The notes: a model not told the origin generated them from the letters alone. A stretch of 64,000 nt of DNA from Iningainema tapete BLCC-T55 (GCF_014698965.1 NZ_JACXAE010000118.1:62001-126000); one strand, 5' to 3'. Positions 35,266-44,259 are shown, counted from the first letter of the stretch. Numbers and translations: made by a program.

Positions 35266-35600
35266 AATTTCCTCCTGTGTTCAAGTAAATGCTTTTACGC
35301 TCACGGATAAATTATTTATGAACTTTGCACGACATTTGTTTGACGCTTTGATCGCCCGTGAATAACACTTTAATAGAACAAGTGTACTATAACATGGTGG
35401 CAACTCGATTGCTCTGTCCACTAAAACAAATGCACACATTTCTTAATATTCTCTTGTAAGTTGGTAAATGGTGATTCGCTGTAACGGAGCGATCGCGAAT
35501 ATGTGCCGCTCAAACTTTTAAAGCGCGTGTTACGTGAGAAGATTTACATAGCGCCATAATATAGCCTTTAAGTTAATCTAACTGTGAAATCAAACTTTAT

Positions 35601-35936
35601 ATGAATTCACTTAACTCCACAACTCAGTTCAAGAAGTTGTTTGTTGTCGTCATAATCTTTAGTATCATTTGTTTCAACATTATCCCAGTATTAGCTCAGA
35701 CTAATCCCCGTCCGAGTATCTTTAACGAACCGCCGTACAATCGTTCCCGTAATTATCGACCAAAGTATAAACCAAAGCGTAAACCAAATACTCGAATAAA
35801 AAAACCAGAGCGTAGTTTTCGCGCTCGTAAACCATCTAATCACCGAGCGCCCATTTATATACCAGGAAAGTTACCAACATATGAATTTCGCGCTCCTGTC
35901 CCTAGTTACAAAAATGACAAGGTTTATGGTTCATGA
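35601..35936 (+). CDS. small secreted basic protein
   Basis: The 111-residue product has a signal peptide (KKLFVVVIIFSIICFNIIPVLAQ, cleavage near residue 33). The mature part is very basic, rich in Lys, Arg, Pro and Tyr (YRPKYKPKRKPNTRIKK), with no cysteines. I do not recognise a family. It could bind polyanionic envelope material. It is a lone gene 59 bases ahead of a VOC gene. Confidence 0.6.
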   Translation: MNSLNSTTQFKKLFVVVIIFSIICFNIIPVLAQTNPRPSIFNEPPYNRSRNYRPKYKPKRKPNTRIKKPERSFRARKPSNHRAPIYIPGKLPTYEFRAPVPSYKNDKVYGS

Positions 35937-35995
35937 AAAACATTGTACTAATTTGCTAAAATTGAGCAGCAGCCAGTTGTGTACAAAGCAAATCG

Positions 35996-36403
35996 ATGTC
36001 AGATATTAAATTTGGCGCAGCCGTGATCTATGTACCAGAAGGTGCAAAGGATGTCCTCGATTTCTACTCACGAGCGTTTGGACTGAGTATACTCTCCTAC
36101 GATCCAACCTATGATTTTGGCGAACTTGATACAGGTGAATCAAAGATCGCCATTGCATCTCATGTTGCAGGAGAATTCATGGTTGGTGAAAAGTATCCAC
36201 AGTCTGGCAATGTTCGTCCTGTAAATGTGGAAATTGCGTTGCTCACCTCAGATGTTCCTGCCGCATTCGTGCGTGCTGTCAATGCAGGATGTACACCTCT
36301 TTGCGAACCCAAAACGATGCCGTGGGGGCAAACAGTTGCATACGTCACTAGTATCGAAGGTACCCTTGTCGGTTTATTGACACCTCCTCAAGAACAGGAG
36401 TAA
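35996..36403 (+). CDS. VOC family (glyoxalase/bleomycin resistance-like) protein
   Basis: The 135-residue protein has the VOC fold: KFGAAVIYVPEGAKDVLDFY, SRAFGLSILSYDPTYDFGEL, and PWGQTVAYVTSIEGTLVGLL at the C-terminus. Metal residues are not complete by eye, so the reaction is open. Its 3' end overlaps the convergent LysR gene by 16 bases. Confidence 0.88.
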   Translation: MSDIKFGAAVIYVPEGAKDVLDFYSRAFGLSILSYDPTYDFGELDTGESKIAIASHVAGEFMVGEKYPQSGNVRPVNVEIALLTSDVPAAFVRAVNAGCTPLCEPKTMPWGQTVAYVTSIEGTLVGLLTPPQEQE

Positions 36404-37290
36404 TCATGAATAGATTTGATTGTGTTGAACACCTTAATAAATTCGTGTACAACGGGTGAAGACTCATTCTGTCGCCATGCTAAAGCTAGTTTTAGCATCA
36501 GAAAATTTTCGATTAAAGGTCGGTAAACTACGCCTTTTGCATTGAGGTTTTGCATGTCACCCAGAACAAATGTAATTCCAACGCCAGCCGCCGCCAACCC
36601 CAAGCGAGTTTGAGCTAATTCAGCCTCCTGCACAATATTGGGCACAAACCCAGCTTGCTCACAACATTTGATTAAATTAGCATAGAGTACAGGTGCCAGC
36701 GATCGCGGATAAAAAATTAGAGGTTCTTTTGCCAAAGACTGAAGCGCGATCTGTTTCTGTCGAGCCAGCCAATGGGAAGTGGGCAGTGCGGCGATGTAAA
36801 CTTCTTCAAATAATGGATGGATAGAGAGAGACGGTTCGCGGATAGGAAGGTACACAAAGCCCACATCAATTTGGTGAGTGCGGAGTGCTTCAACCTGAGC
36901 TTCCGTTCCACGACTGGTAAGAATCAATTCGACTTGTGGATAACGCTCTCGGTAAGTTCTGACGATTTCTGGCGCAAGGCTAAACAGTGTCGTTTCCGTG
37001 AAGCCAATCCTTAGTTTGCCAATTTCTCCATCCGCCACCTGTCTTGTAACTTGGATGCCGAATTCTACCTCATGCAGAATTCGGTGTGCAGTTTCGAGGA
37101 ATTTTTGTCCGGCGATAGTCAATCTCACCCAATGTTTCGTCCGCTCAAGCAGTTGAATCTCTAAACTGTCTTCTAGTGCTTGAATTTGTTTGCTGAGTGC
37201 AGGTTGACTCAGGTGCAATGACTCAGCCGCTCGACCAAAGTGCAGTTCGGAAGCCACCGTAATGAAATATTTGAGTTGGCGGAGTTCCAT
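36388..37290 (-). CDS. LysR family transcriptional regulator
   Basis: The 300-residue regulator starts at the ATG at 37290, MELRQLKYFITVASELHFGR, the usual LysR start. The winged helix follows (AAESLHLSQPALSKQIQALE), and the rest is the periplasmic-binding-like effector domain. It is divergent from the Tat-exported aldo/keto reductase at 37463, with a 172-base intergenic region containing an AT-rich stretch. By LysR convention it probably controls that gene and itself. Confidence 0.93.
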   Translation of the reverse strand: MELRQLKYFITVASELHFGRAAESLHLSQPALSKQIQALEDSLEIQLLERTKHWVRLTIAGQKFLETAHRILHEVEFGIQVTRQVADGEIGKLRIGFTETTLFSLAPEIVRTYRERYPQVELILTSRGTEAQVEALRTHQIDVGFVYLPIREPSLSIHPLFEEVYIAALPTSHWLARQKQIALQSLAKEPLIFYPRSLAPVLYANLIKCCEQAGFVPNIVQEAELAQTRLGLAAAGVGITFVLGDMQNLNAKGVVYRPLIENFLMLKLALAWRQNESSPVVHEFIKVFNTIKSIHDYSCS

Positions 37291-37462
37291 GTGAGTAATC
37301 TGATAATAACTTAAAGTTATTACACCATAGCAAATCAGAAATAACAACTCCCTACTTTGCTTTTAGTATGAACTTGAGCAGTTAACGATTCTTATCAGCC
37401 GACAATTGTTAGACACAAATATAAAAATCTCAATCTTAATGTCAATTGTAGGAGGTACTGTG

Positions 37463-38593
37463 ATGAACACCGATCATTCTCATCCAACAACTGAGCGATC
37501 GCTTTCTCGTCGAACTACACTTCGACTGATGGGACTGAGTGCAGCCAGCGCTGTAATTCCCTCAGTTCTTAATGAATGTGGAACTGGACAAGCACAAGGG
37601 CAAGCATCATCGTCTGCGCTCAACCAATCGTCATCAGATCTGATTACAAAAGAAATTCCGCGCACCAAAGAGAGAGTGCCTGCGATCGGGTTAGGAACTT
37701 TTCTCACCTTCGATGTGCTGTCTAATCAGCCACGCGATAACATTAAGCAAGTTATGCGCCGCTTTTGGAATGCCGGAGGGCGAATGATTGATGTTTCACC
37801 ACTCTATGGCATGTCAGAGGTGAATGTGGGTGAGTTTGCCAGAGCGCTTGGCATAACTAACAATCTGTTCATTGCAAATAAGATTTGGGCAACGGGTGAG
37901 TACTTGGGAGATAGAAGTCAGGCACAGCAGCAGTATGAACAGTCTTTGCAACGGTTGTTGCGCGATCGCCTGAATTTGTTGCAGGTGCATACCTTGGTGA
38001 ATGTTGATATCATTCTGCCTTTGATCAAGGAATGGAAGCAGGCAGGCAAAATCCGTTATGTTGGAGTTACGCACCACGAAATGCCGTTGTATTCTCCAGC
38101 AATGCTTAAGTGGATCGAGGAAGGCGATTTGGACTTTGTACAAATCCGTTACTCAATTCTAGAACGGGGAGCCGAAGAGAGAATTCTGCCTGCGGCGGCG
38201 GAGCGAGGAACTGCCGTGTTGGCAAATATGCCCTTTGAGAAAGCACGCCTCTTCCAATTGGTTCAAAGTCAACAGCTTCCTGATTTTGCTCGCGAGATTG
38301 GCTGCGAAAACTGGGCACAGTTTTTCCTCAAATATGTAATCTCTCATCCTGCTGTTACTGCGGCTATTCCCGCAACCACGAATCCCGATCACGTTGCTCA
38401 GAATATGGGGGCACTCAAAACAGCGCTTCCTGATCGTGCGATGCGTGCCCGGATGGTGAAGTATATGGAAAGTCTTCCGGGTTTTGACAAACTCGCACAA
38501 ACGCCTCCCTATCCAGGTAAGCAATTTACTGGACTGGTTAGCCTGCCTGGGTTAGCTGCGACAAAAAATGCGAGAAGCGCCACAAGTATTTGA
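37463..38593 (+). CDS. Tat-exported aldo/keto reductase
   Basis: The start at 37463 follows GTAGGAGGTACTGTG, an excellent ribosome site. The 376-residue protein has a twin-arginine signal (SLSRRTTLRLMGLSAASAVI) and a cysteine near residue 40, so it may be exported or lipid-anchored. The aldo/keto reductase barrel follows: IPAIGLGTF-like VPAIGLGTFLTFDV, MIDVSPLYGMSEVNVGEF with the catalytic Asp and Tyr, and AIPATTNPDHVAQNMGA. It is divergent from lysR. Substrate unknown. Confidence 0.9.
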   Translation: MNTDHSHPTTERSLSRRTTLRLMGLSAASAVIPSVLNECGTGQAQGQASSSALNQSSSDLITKEIPRTKERVPAIGLGTFLTFDVLSNQPRDNIKQVMRRFWNAGGRMIDVSPLYGMSEVNVGEFARALGITNNLFIANKIWATGEYLGDRSQAQQQYEQSLQRLLRDRLNLLQVHTLVNVDIILPLIKEWKQAGKIRYVGVTHHEMPLYSPAMLKWIEEGDLDFVQIRYSILERGAEERILPAAAERGTAVLANMPFEKARLFQLVQSQQLPDFAREIGCENWAQFFLKYVISHPAVTAAIPATTNPDHVAQNMGALKTALPDRAMRARMVKYMESLPGFDKLAQTPPYPGKQFTGLVSLPGLAATKNARSATSI

Positions 38594-38609
38594 TCTCAAT
38601 AGGTAATGT

Positions 38610-39482
38610 TCACTTTGCTCGGTATGCTTTCGGTGTCATGCCTGTAAGCTGTCGAAACTGTTTACTCAGATGGCTGTGGCTGTTGAAGCCACATAATTCG
38701 GCAATGTTCATAATTGGTTGATCGGTTTGTTTCAACAACTGCTTTGCCCGTTCTACCCTTTGTTGAAGTAGGTATTGGTAGGGAGCAGTGCCGATCGCCT
38801 GTTTGAACAGATGGCTAAAATGAAATTGACTCATCCCTAACAAAGCAGCCAAATCTGCAAGTTTAATATCTTGATTCAGATGTTCATTGATGTACTCTAT
38901 GACTTGCAGAAGTTGACGCTCTCTTAAACCACCCTCGTAAATGGGAAGATGAGGTTTGGCTACAGCGTATTGTCGAAGTAAATGCACTATCAGTATATTT
39001 CTTAGTGACTTGATGTATATTTTGCCACCTAAACTGTTTTGTTGAAGTTCCTTGAGCAGCATCATGCCAATCGCCTCTATCTGGCGATCGCGCGTCCGAA
39101 ATTCTGGAAGTAATTCTAGTTTTTCGGGATTTATGGCGATCGTTTCTTGCGCAACGCTCTGGATAAACCGAGACTTAATCCGAATCTGCAAGTAGCTATC
39201 ATCACTATCCCAACGAGCAAAAAGAGGCACATTAGCAGGCATTATAGAAATATCGCCTTGAGCATACAGTCCTACGTAAGTTTTGCCTCCTCTGATTTGC
39301 AGCAAGCGTACTGGACGGGATGCAAGAGACAGACAAATCGTGTGTTCATCGCTATGATAACACCTTGCTTCGCCCGGAGGATGTTGGAATTGCTCGACCA
39401 GAATATTTTCCCAACCTTGATTTTGACTAGACAAAATGGGCAAATGGGTCGGTTCAATTTGATGGATGGCTTTTGGCTTCAT
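38610..39482 (-). CDS. AraC family transcriptional regulator
   Basis: The 290-residue protein ends in a double AraC helix-turn-helix: QVIEYINEHLNQDIKLADLA, then ALLGMSQFHFSHLFKQAIGT and NIAELCGFNSHSHLSKQFRQ with LTGMTPKAYR. The N-terminal 170 residues are a cupin-like sensor part. It is divergent from the azoreductase gene (39643), with a 160-base intergenic region, and converges with the aldo/keto reductase. It probably controls the azoreductase. Confidence 0.92.
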   Translation of the reverse strand: MKPKAIHQIEPTHLPILSSQNQGWENILVEQFQHPPGEARCYHSDEHTICLSLASRPVRLLQIRGGKTYVGLYAQGDISIMPANVPLFARWDSDDSYLQIRIKSRFIQSVAQETIAINPEKLELLPEFRTRDRQIEAIGMMLLKELQQNSLGGKIYIKSLRNILIVHLLRQYAVAKPHLPIYEGGLRERQLLQVIEYINEHLNQDIKLADLAALLGMSQFHFSHLFKQAIGTAPYQYLLQQRVERAKQLLKQTDQPIMNIAELCGFNSHSHLSKQFRQLTGMTPKAYRAK

Positions 39483-39642
39483 GATACACCCAATGTGTCT
39501 AGTTCAGATTGTATTCATTCTTGCATAATTTCTATCAAGCATTCTGAAAATTGATCGCAAGATTTTGATAGTTACACAGGAATCAGATAGTTGGATATGA
39601 ATCGTTTACCTAAGCTGGAATAGTGATTGTTTAGGAGCAAGT

Positions 39643-40269
39643 ATGGCACATCTATTACACATTGATTCTAGTCCTAGAGGAGAGCGATCGCACTCTCGCC
39701 GTTTGACTAGAGAGTTTGTCGAACAATGGAAGCAAACCCATCCAAGCGATACTGTCACCTATCGAGATATCGGTCGCAATCCTGTTCCCCATGTGGATGA
39801 ACCGTGGATTGCAGCTGCTTTTACACCACCAGAGCAACGCACACCCGAACTATGGGAAGCAATTCGGATTAGCGATCAACTAGTGGATGAATTTTTAGCA
39901 GCTGATATTTACGTCATCGGCGTCCCCATGTACAATTGTAGCGTTCCCAGTACATTCAAAGCTTACATCGATCAGATTGTGCGGATAGGGCGAACCGTTG
40001 CGTTTGAACCAGATGATTCTACAAATGTTTACAAACCTCTGGTACTGGGTAAGAAAATGTTTATCATCGAAGCACGAGGTGATTCTGGCTTTCAACCCGG
40101 TGGGCGATATGAGAAGATGAATCATCATGACCCTTACCTTATCACAGTCTTCGGGTTTATCGGCATCACTGACATTACCTTTATTCATGTTGAAAATGAT
40201 GAATCTGGTGGGCAAAAGTTAGCAGATTCGATCGCCTTAGCTCGTGCCAAAATTGCCGAATTGGTCTAA
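39643..40269 (+). CDS. FMN-dependent NADH azoreductase (AzoR-like)
   Basis: The 208-residue flavodoxin-fold protein begins MAHLLHIDSSPRGERSHSRR, the FMN phosphate site. It has PMYNCSVPSTFKAYIDQIVR near residue 100 and ARGDSGFQPGG further on, as in AzoR. It would reduce quinones or azo compounds with NAD(P)H in the cytoplasm. AGGAGCAAGT precedes the ATG. It is set between two AraC regulators, one divergent and one downstream on the same strand. Confidence 0.92.
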   Translation: MAHLLHIDSSPRGERSHSRRLTREFVEQWKQTHPSDTVTYRDIGRNPVPHVDEPWIAAAFTPPEQRTPELWEAIRISDQLVDEFLAADIYVIGVPMYNCSVPSTFKAYIDQIVRIGRTVAFEPDDSTNVYKPLVLGKKMFIIEARGDSGFQPGGRYEKMNHHDPYLITVFGFIGITDITFIHVENDESGGQKLADSIALARAKIAELV

Positions 40270-40391
40270 CAAAGTGTTGGGTAGTCATCCATATTATTAA
40301 ACTCTACCACGAGGAAGCATTGGCTATGCTAAGATGAAGTCATTTCGATTACGCTAAATAAATGGTTGGTTGGACAGGGAGGTTGCGAGTC

Positions 40392-41291
40392 ATGGTGGCA
40401 CAAGAGGCTTTGAGGATTGATCTGGCTCTTGGTGATAATCTTTCAATGCTTTATCCACACACAGCACTCCTGTCGAACACTTCAACAGATTGGGGTGGAC
40501 TGTACCTGCAATATCATCGTCAACCGCCACCTAAAATGGTGGAACATTCCTGTCAGCAGCATCGCATTATCATTCACGATCGCACCTTGCGATCGCCCAT
40601 AATTGAAACCTTTGAAGGAATCAACCAACTGAATCCAGTGAGCCGGGGGACAGTTAGAATTTTACCCGCAAATACTCGAAACTGGGCATATTGGGATGCA
40701 GAGCATCAGTTTATGGTGCTGGCATTTGAACCAAATTTATTGGCACGACACATAGCTGAAACAAACGATATTAACTGTGTGGAACTGCTCCCCATCATTA
40801 ATCCGAACGATCCCCTGATTCACAGTATTGGATTAACCCTCAAAACAGAATTGGAATCTGGTGGAATTGGAGGTCGTTTGTATGTGGATGCCATGACTAC
40901 AGCATTGATGGCTCATCTGTTGCGGCATTATTCTGTTCAGAAATATTCGCTGCCCCCAACTGCCAGTGGTTTACCCAGACACACGTTGCAGCAAGTCGTG
41001 GACTATATTCACGAGCATCTCGATCAAGACTTAACGTTGGCGACGTTAGCGGCTGTTGCTCACATCAGTCCAAGTTATTTCTCTCGCTTATTTAAACAAT
41101 CCACTGGACTGTCGCCGCATCAATATGTGATTCAATATCGTATTAATTGTGCCAAACAGTTGTTGCGACAGGGCAAACAGAGTATCGCAGAAATTGCCGA
41201 TCATCTTGGCTTCAATCATCAAAGCCATTTTAGTCATCACTTCAAACGTCTAGTTGGCAGTAGTCCTAAGGTATTCCTTAACAGTCAATAA
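40392..41291 (+). CDS. AraC family transcriptional regulator
   Basis: This regulator ends in QQVVDYIHEHLDQDLTLATL, then AAVAHISPSYFSRLFKQSTG and IAEIADHLGFNHQSHFSHHF with KRLVGSSPK, a typical AraC pair. I place the start at the ATG at 40392 (MVAQEALRIDLALG, 299 residues); a longer frame from 40362 is possible. The N-terminal part resembles that of the AraC gene at 38610, including a MARxIAE-like LLARHIAE segment, so the two are paralogues. It lies 92 bases after azoR. Confidence 0.9.
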   Translation: MVAQEALRIDLALGDNLSMLYPHTALLSNTSTDWGGLYLQYHRQPPPKMVEHSCQQHRIIIHDRTLRSPIIETFEGINQLNPVSRGTVRILPANTRNWAYWDAEHQFMVLAFEPNLLARHIAETNDINCVELLPIINPNDPLIHSIGLTLKTELESGGIGGRLYVDAMTTALMAHLLRHYSVQKYSLPPTASGLPRHTLQQVVDYIHEHLDQDLTLATLAAVAHISPSYFSRLFKQSTGLSPHQYVIQYRINCAKQLLRQGKQSIAEIADHLGFNHQSHFSHHFKRLVGSSPKVFLNSQ

Positions 41292-41436
41292 GAATCTGCT
41301 CAAAATTACAGGAATTTGCAAGACGCCAATTTTAAAGTTTCTACATACTAAAGTTATGACTGCACTGAAATAACTGCAACAAATTTCAGCGGAGTAAACG
41401 TAACGAACCTTAAGAAACTTAAACAAGAGCCTGAAT

Positions 41437-42243
41437 ATGAGCATACAAAACTTTACGAATAGAGATTCTGCAACTTGGAATCATGAAGGCGATCGCTCCA
41501 TAAACAAGGAGCCTGCCTCCTACCATCAGCAATGGGTTTGTACTACTTGTGGCTATAACATGATTGGTGAGATGCCTGACATTTGTCCGTTCTGCGGGGT
41601 AAGTCATGATAAATTTGTCACATGGGAGAAGGCAGAGCAGATTTATCGAGTGACACCGCACCAGGTAAATAACTATGTCACGCAATTGATGTCTGTGCCG
41701 CGTCTTGGTTTGGAACATGCTGCTTATCGTATTGAAACAGATGATGGTACGGTTTGGATTGATTGTCCATCAGCATTTAATCGAGATTTAGAGCCAGTAG
41801 AAGCAATCTACTTCACCCACAAGGATTTCTTGGGTGCATCCAACCAGTATCGTGAGTTATGGGGTGCGAAAGTTTACCTGCACGACCTTGATGCCTCGCA
41901 TCCACTCGCGCAAAAATTTCCAGTTGATCAAAAGTTTAAGGGTGACTTCACTGAGCATGGCATAGAAGCATTCCATATTGGTGGACACTCACCGGGCTTC
42001 ACGATGTATATCTATGGTAAGGTGTTGTTTATTTGTGACTATGCATTTCCGCCAGGATCTAAAATGCGACTCAATCCTTTTGGTCCACAAAAAGAGACAC
42101 GTGATCGCGCAGCCCGGATACTAGAAGTAATTTCCTCGCGATCGCTTGAGACTGTATGCGGCTACAACTTCATCACAGAATTCGATAGTTGGCGTGAGGA
42201 TTTCCAGCATCTACTCGATCAGTCTAGAGCAGGATTTAGCTAA
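41437..42243 (+). CDS. rubredoxin-like domain fused to degenerate MBL-fold domain
   Basis: The 268-residue protein has an N-terminal rubredoxin-type knuckle pair (C35, C38, C50, C53 in VCTTCGY and CPFCG) and a metallo-beta-lactamase-like fold behind it. The usual HxHxDH is not present: the matching place reads FTHKDFLGA (H128). H180 and H184 (FHIGGHSPG) and D201 (CDYAFPP) remain. It may be a non-catalytic or mononuclear relative of flavodiiron-type proteins. The start ATG at 41437 has GAGCCTG upstream. A 137-base copy of its 3' end lies at 43068-43204. Confidence 0.85.
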   Translation: MSIQNFTNRDSATWNHEGDRSINKEPASYHQQWVCTTCGYNMIGEMPDICPFCGVSHDKFVTWEKAEQIYRVTPHQVNNYVTQLMSVPRLGLEHAAYRIETDDGTVWIDCPSAFNRDLEPVEAIYFTHKDFLGASNQYRELWGAKVYLHDLDASHPLAQKFPVDQKFKGDFTEHGIEAFHIGGHSPGFTMYIYGKVLFICDYAFPPGSKMRLNPFGPQKETRDRAARILEVISSRSLETVCGYNFITEFDSWREDFQHLLDQSRAGFS

Positions 42244-42324
42244 TCGCTACTTCAGCATTATTTCGCGCACCTGACACAGACAAAGTTCAGGTGGCGATTT
42301 ACAAGGAAATTGGAGTGTACAATC

Positions 42325-42492
42325 ATGAAAGAATTCATCATTTCATTAGTCGCAGGGTGGATTGTCGGTGTCCTGTTTGGATGGCTGAAACTGCCGTTAC
42401 CTGCACCTCGGTTGATGGGATTTGTTGGAGCACTAGGAATTTTGTTTGGTGGCAGGTCGATTGAGCAATTGAAACACATTTTAACTCATTGA
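42325..42492 (+). CDS. XapX domain small membrane protein
   Basis: The 55-residue protein is a XapX family member: MKEFIISLVAGWIVGVLFGW, LKLPLPAPRLMGFVGALGIL and FGG. It has two membrane helices. TTGGAG precedes the ATG at 42325. The family is named from xanthosine permease neighbours, and its function is not defined. It is 81 bases after the MBL gene and may share its message; the hairpin CACCTGA...TCAGGTG at about 42268-42294 lies between. Confidence 0.85.
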   Translation: MKEFIISLVAGWIVGVLFGWLKLPLPAPRLMGFVGALGILFGGRSIEQLKHILTH

Positions 42493-42497
42493 TTTGA

Positions 42498-42857
42498 TCA
42501 CAATGTTGAGGAGGAAACAATCGCTTGCCTGCGAGAATAAATTTCTTCTAAAAGTAAATCCCGCAGCTCATTAGCAATATCATCAGGGGGATTACCTGCA
42601 AGCGCTCGTCCAATTAACTTTTCTGCCTCTCGTAGTTCTAAACATTCTATGGCAAGCGCTGCAGCACTGCGGTGAAGAACCGATCTAGTGGGTTCAAGGT
42701 TGAATAAGTTTGCCACTAACTCTGCCGCAGCTCGCTCTTGAGAAAAAGCAGCTTTAGTTAACTCCAGTGCAACAGTGGTATCACCCCTTTGGCGGGCTAA
42801 AAAAGCTTGGTCAACAAGCTCCATTGCTTCACGATGAAGAATTTCTACGTCTTGCAT
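42498..42857 (-). CDS. helical TPR-like hypothetical protein
   Basis: The 119-residue protein is all-helical with a TPR-like rhythm: AMELVDQAFLARQRGDTTVA, LELTKAAFSQERAAAELVAN and LAIECLELREAEKLIGRALA. I do not recognise a named family. It overlaps the preceding minus-strand open frame by 13 bases, as if translated in tandem, but that frame is a 5'-truncated gene (see 42845). It may be the surviving half of a two-gene unit. Confidence 0.7.
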   Translation of the reverse strand: MQDVEILHREAMELVDQAFLARQRGDTTVALELTKAAFSQERAAAELVANLFNLEPTRSVLHRSAAALAIECLELREAEKLIGRALAGNPPDDIANELRDLLLEEIYSRRQAIVSSSTL

Positions 42858-43060
42858 TTTTCAACTACACGGGTACACGGTGTGCCAAATTCGACGACGC
42901 AGACGTAGCCAGGGGACAAAGTATCCGAAGGGCTAATCTGTTCTAATTTCATTTTAACTCTGGATTGGATAATACTTTGGGAGCCTTTACGAATACCGGA
43001 AACTTCCAGGCGAGCTTTTCTTTGAAATTTGAATACTCTGCGTATTAGTAAAGCAGAGTT
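42845..43060 (-). pseudogene. 5'-truncated gene upstream of the TPR-like gene
   Basis: The segment encodes about 70 residues ending FKFQRKARLEVSGIRKGSQS, IIQSRVKMKLEQISPSDTLS and PGYVCVVEFGTPCTRVVEKC. It overlaps the next gene by 13 bases, which suggests a once-coupled pair. Its reading frame continues into 43068-43144 only as antisense of the duplicated MBL fragment, so the true N-terminus was replaced when that fragment arrived. The family is not recognised. Confidence 0.5.
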
Positions 43061-43067
43061 AGTCCTA

Positions 43068-43204
43068 AATCCTTTTGGTCCACAAAAACAGACACGCGAT
43101 CGCGCAGCCCGGATACTAGAAGTAATTTTTGAAGCGATCGCCACAGACGGTATGCGGCTACAATTTCATCACAGAATTCGATAGCTGGCGCGAGGATTTC
43201 CAGC
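43068..43204 (+). pseudogene. duplicated 3' fragment of the rubredoxin-MBL gene
   Basis: These 137 bases copy 42073-42208 with high identity. Both read AATCCTTTTGGTCCACAAAAA-type starts and end at GAGGATTTCCAGC. The fragment translates NPFGPQKQTRDRAARILEVI, then a frameshift and a stop. It is out of context, without the rest of the gene, and ends six bases before the ECF41-type promoter. It is a leftover of a local duplication or of a second MBL gene that has been lost. Confidence 0.9.
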
Positions 43205-43209
43205 GCCTA

Positions 43210-43236
43210 TGTCACAACCAGCAGCAATGATTCGTC
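43210..43236 (+). promoter_or_regulatory. ECF41-type promoter TGTCACA-N16-CGTC
   Basis: TGTCACA (43210-43216), a 16-base spacer and CGTC (43233-43236) match the ECF41 promoter consensus as I recall it. It lies 42 bases before the carboxymuconolactone-decarboxylase start and heads the operon that ends with an ECF41 sigma gene, the expected autoregulatory arrangement. An open frame running through it from 43209 is therefore not the true start. Confidence 0.82.
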
Positions 43237-43277
43237 TAATAGGTGAACGCCTATTTTACAGAACAGGAGATTCACAA

Positions 43278-43748
43278 ATGCATCCGAGAATGGAACTTGG
43301 AGTTGAATCCGCAGCGTATCGAGCGATGCTTCAACTAGAACGGTATGTCCGTGGCAGTGGCATTAATCCAACGCTACTGGAACTGATTAAAATTCGGGCA
43401 TCGCAAATCAATGGCTGTGCATTTTGTATCGATATGCACACTAAAGACGCCAGACTCAACGGTGAAACAGAACAACGGATTTATGCCCTCAATGCTTGGC
43501 GAGAAACGCCATTTTTTACAACTGAGGAACGGGCAGTTCTGGCTTTGACAGAAGCTGTCACTTTGATTGCGACTAATCCAGTTTCCGATGAAATTTACGC
43601 CGAAGTAAGCCGTTATTTTACTCCGGATGAAATTGCTAACCTGTTGATGGCGATCGTTACAATCAATGGTTGGAATCGCATTGCCATTACGACTCAAATG
43701 ATTCCAGGCAGTTATGAGCCTCAGTCAAGCAGCTTTGCTGTAAATTGA
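43278..43748 (+). CDS. carboxymuconolactone decarboxylase (AhpD-like) family protein
   Basis: The start at 43278 is set by ACAGGAGATT eight bases upstream and by the promoter inside the longer frame. The 156-residue protein has the AhpD-type redox motif CAFCIDMH (Cys-x2-Cys with His) in RASQINGCAFCIDMHTKDAR. The alkylhydroperoxidase-like core follows. CMD proteins are the most common partners of ECF41 sigma factors. It probably reduces peroxides or similar electrophiles. It is the first gene of the CMD, membrane protein, sigma operon. Confidence 0.92.
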   Translation: MHPRMELGVESAAYRAMLQLERYVRGSGINPTLLELIKIRASQINGCAFCIDMHTKDARLNGETEQRIYALNAWRETPFFTTEERAVLALTEAVTLIATNPVSDEIYAEVSRYFTPDEIANLLMAIVTINGWNRIAITTQMIPGSYEPQSSSFAVN

Positions 43749-43848
43749 GGTCATTGGTCATTTGCCAAGGACAAATGACCAATGACTATTTCAGTATTTT
43801 TAGTTTAGTGATGGCGAGTCAGTTATCAATTCATTGGGATTCGTAAAA

Positions 43849-44259
43849 ATGCAATCTGTCATTCGTTATAGCACTATCGTTGTCGTTATCCATGCCATTG
43901 TTGTTGTCCTGCATGGCTTAGCTCACGAGAAAATACCTGTTTCTTTGTCTCCACTCCAAATTCTGTTTGTCGGTTCTATAATTGTGTTAGCTCCGATCGC
44001 CGCCATGATTTTACTTTGGACCCCGTTTCAACTCGCGGGTAGCTGGCTTTTGCTAAGTTCAATGGCTGGAGCGATGTTGTTTGGTCTCTATCACCACTTC
44101 ATCGCCATCAGCCCCGATCACATTTCCCAAGTTCCGTTTGTCGGTTGGGGTGTCCTCTTCCAAATCACCGCGATTCTCCTATTCTTTACTGAAGGACTCG
44201 GATGTGGAGTTAGCTTGTGGGCGTTGAAAACTCTTCAGCAAAGAGAGCAGATTTTATGA
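43849..44259 (+). CDS. four-helix membrane protein of the ECF41 operon
   Basis: The protein is 136 residues from the ATG at 43849. Four hydrophobic segments are visible: YSTIVVVIHAIVVVLHGLAH, ILFVGSIIVLAPIAAMILL, WLLLSSMAGAMLFGLYHHF and VGWGVLFQITAILLFFTEGL. Histidines in HGLAHE and YHHF may bind metal or heme. The family is not recognised. Its TGA overlaps the sigma gene ATG (44256-44259), so the two are translationally coupled, which makes a sensory or detoxifying role with the sigma factor plausible. Confidence 0.75.
   Translation: MQSVIRYSTIVVVIHAIVVVLHGLAHEKIPVSLSPLQILFVGSIIVLAPIAAMILLWTPFQLAGSWLLLSSMAGAMLFGLYHHFIAISPDHISQVPFVGWGVLFQITAILLFFTEGLGCGVSLWALKTLQQREQIL

Noticed and set aside
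42845-43144. 99-codon minus-strand frame as an intact gene
   Set aside because: Its first part is antisense to the duplicated MBL fragment; only the C-terminal 70 codons look genuine.
43209-43277. CMD start at 43209
   Set aside because: The ECF41-type promoter lies inside this stretch, and a strong ribosome site points to the ATG at 43278.
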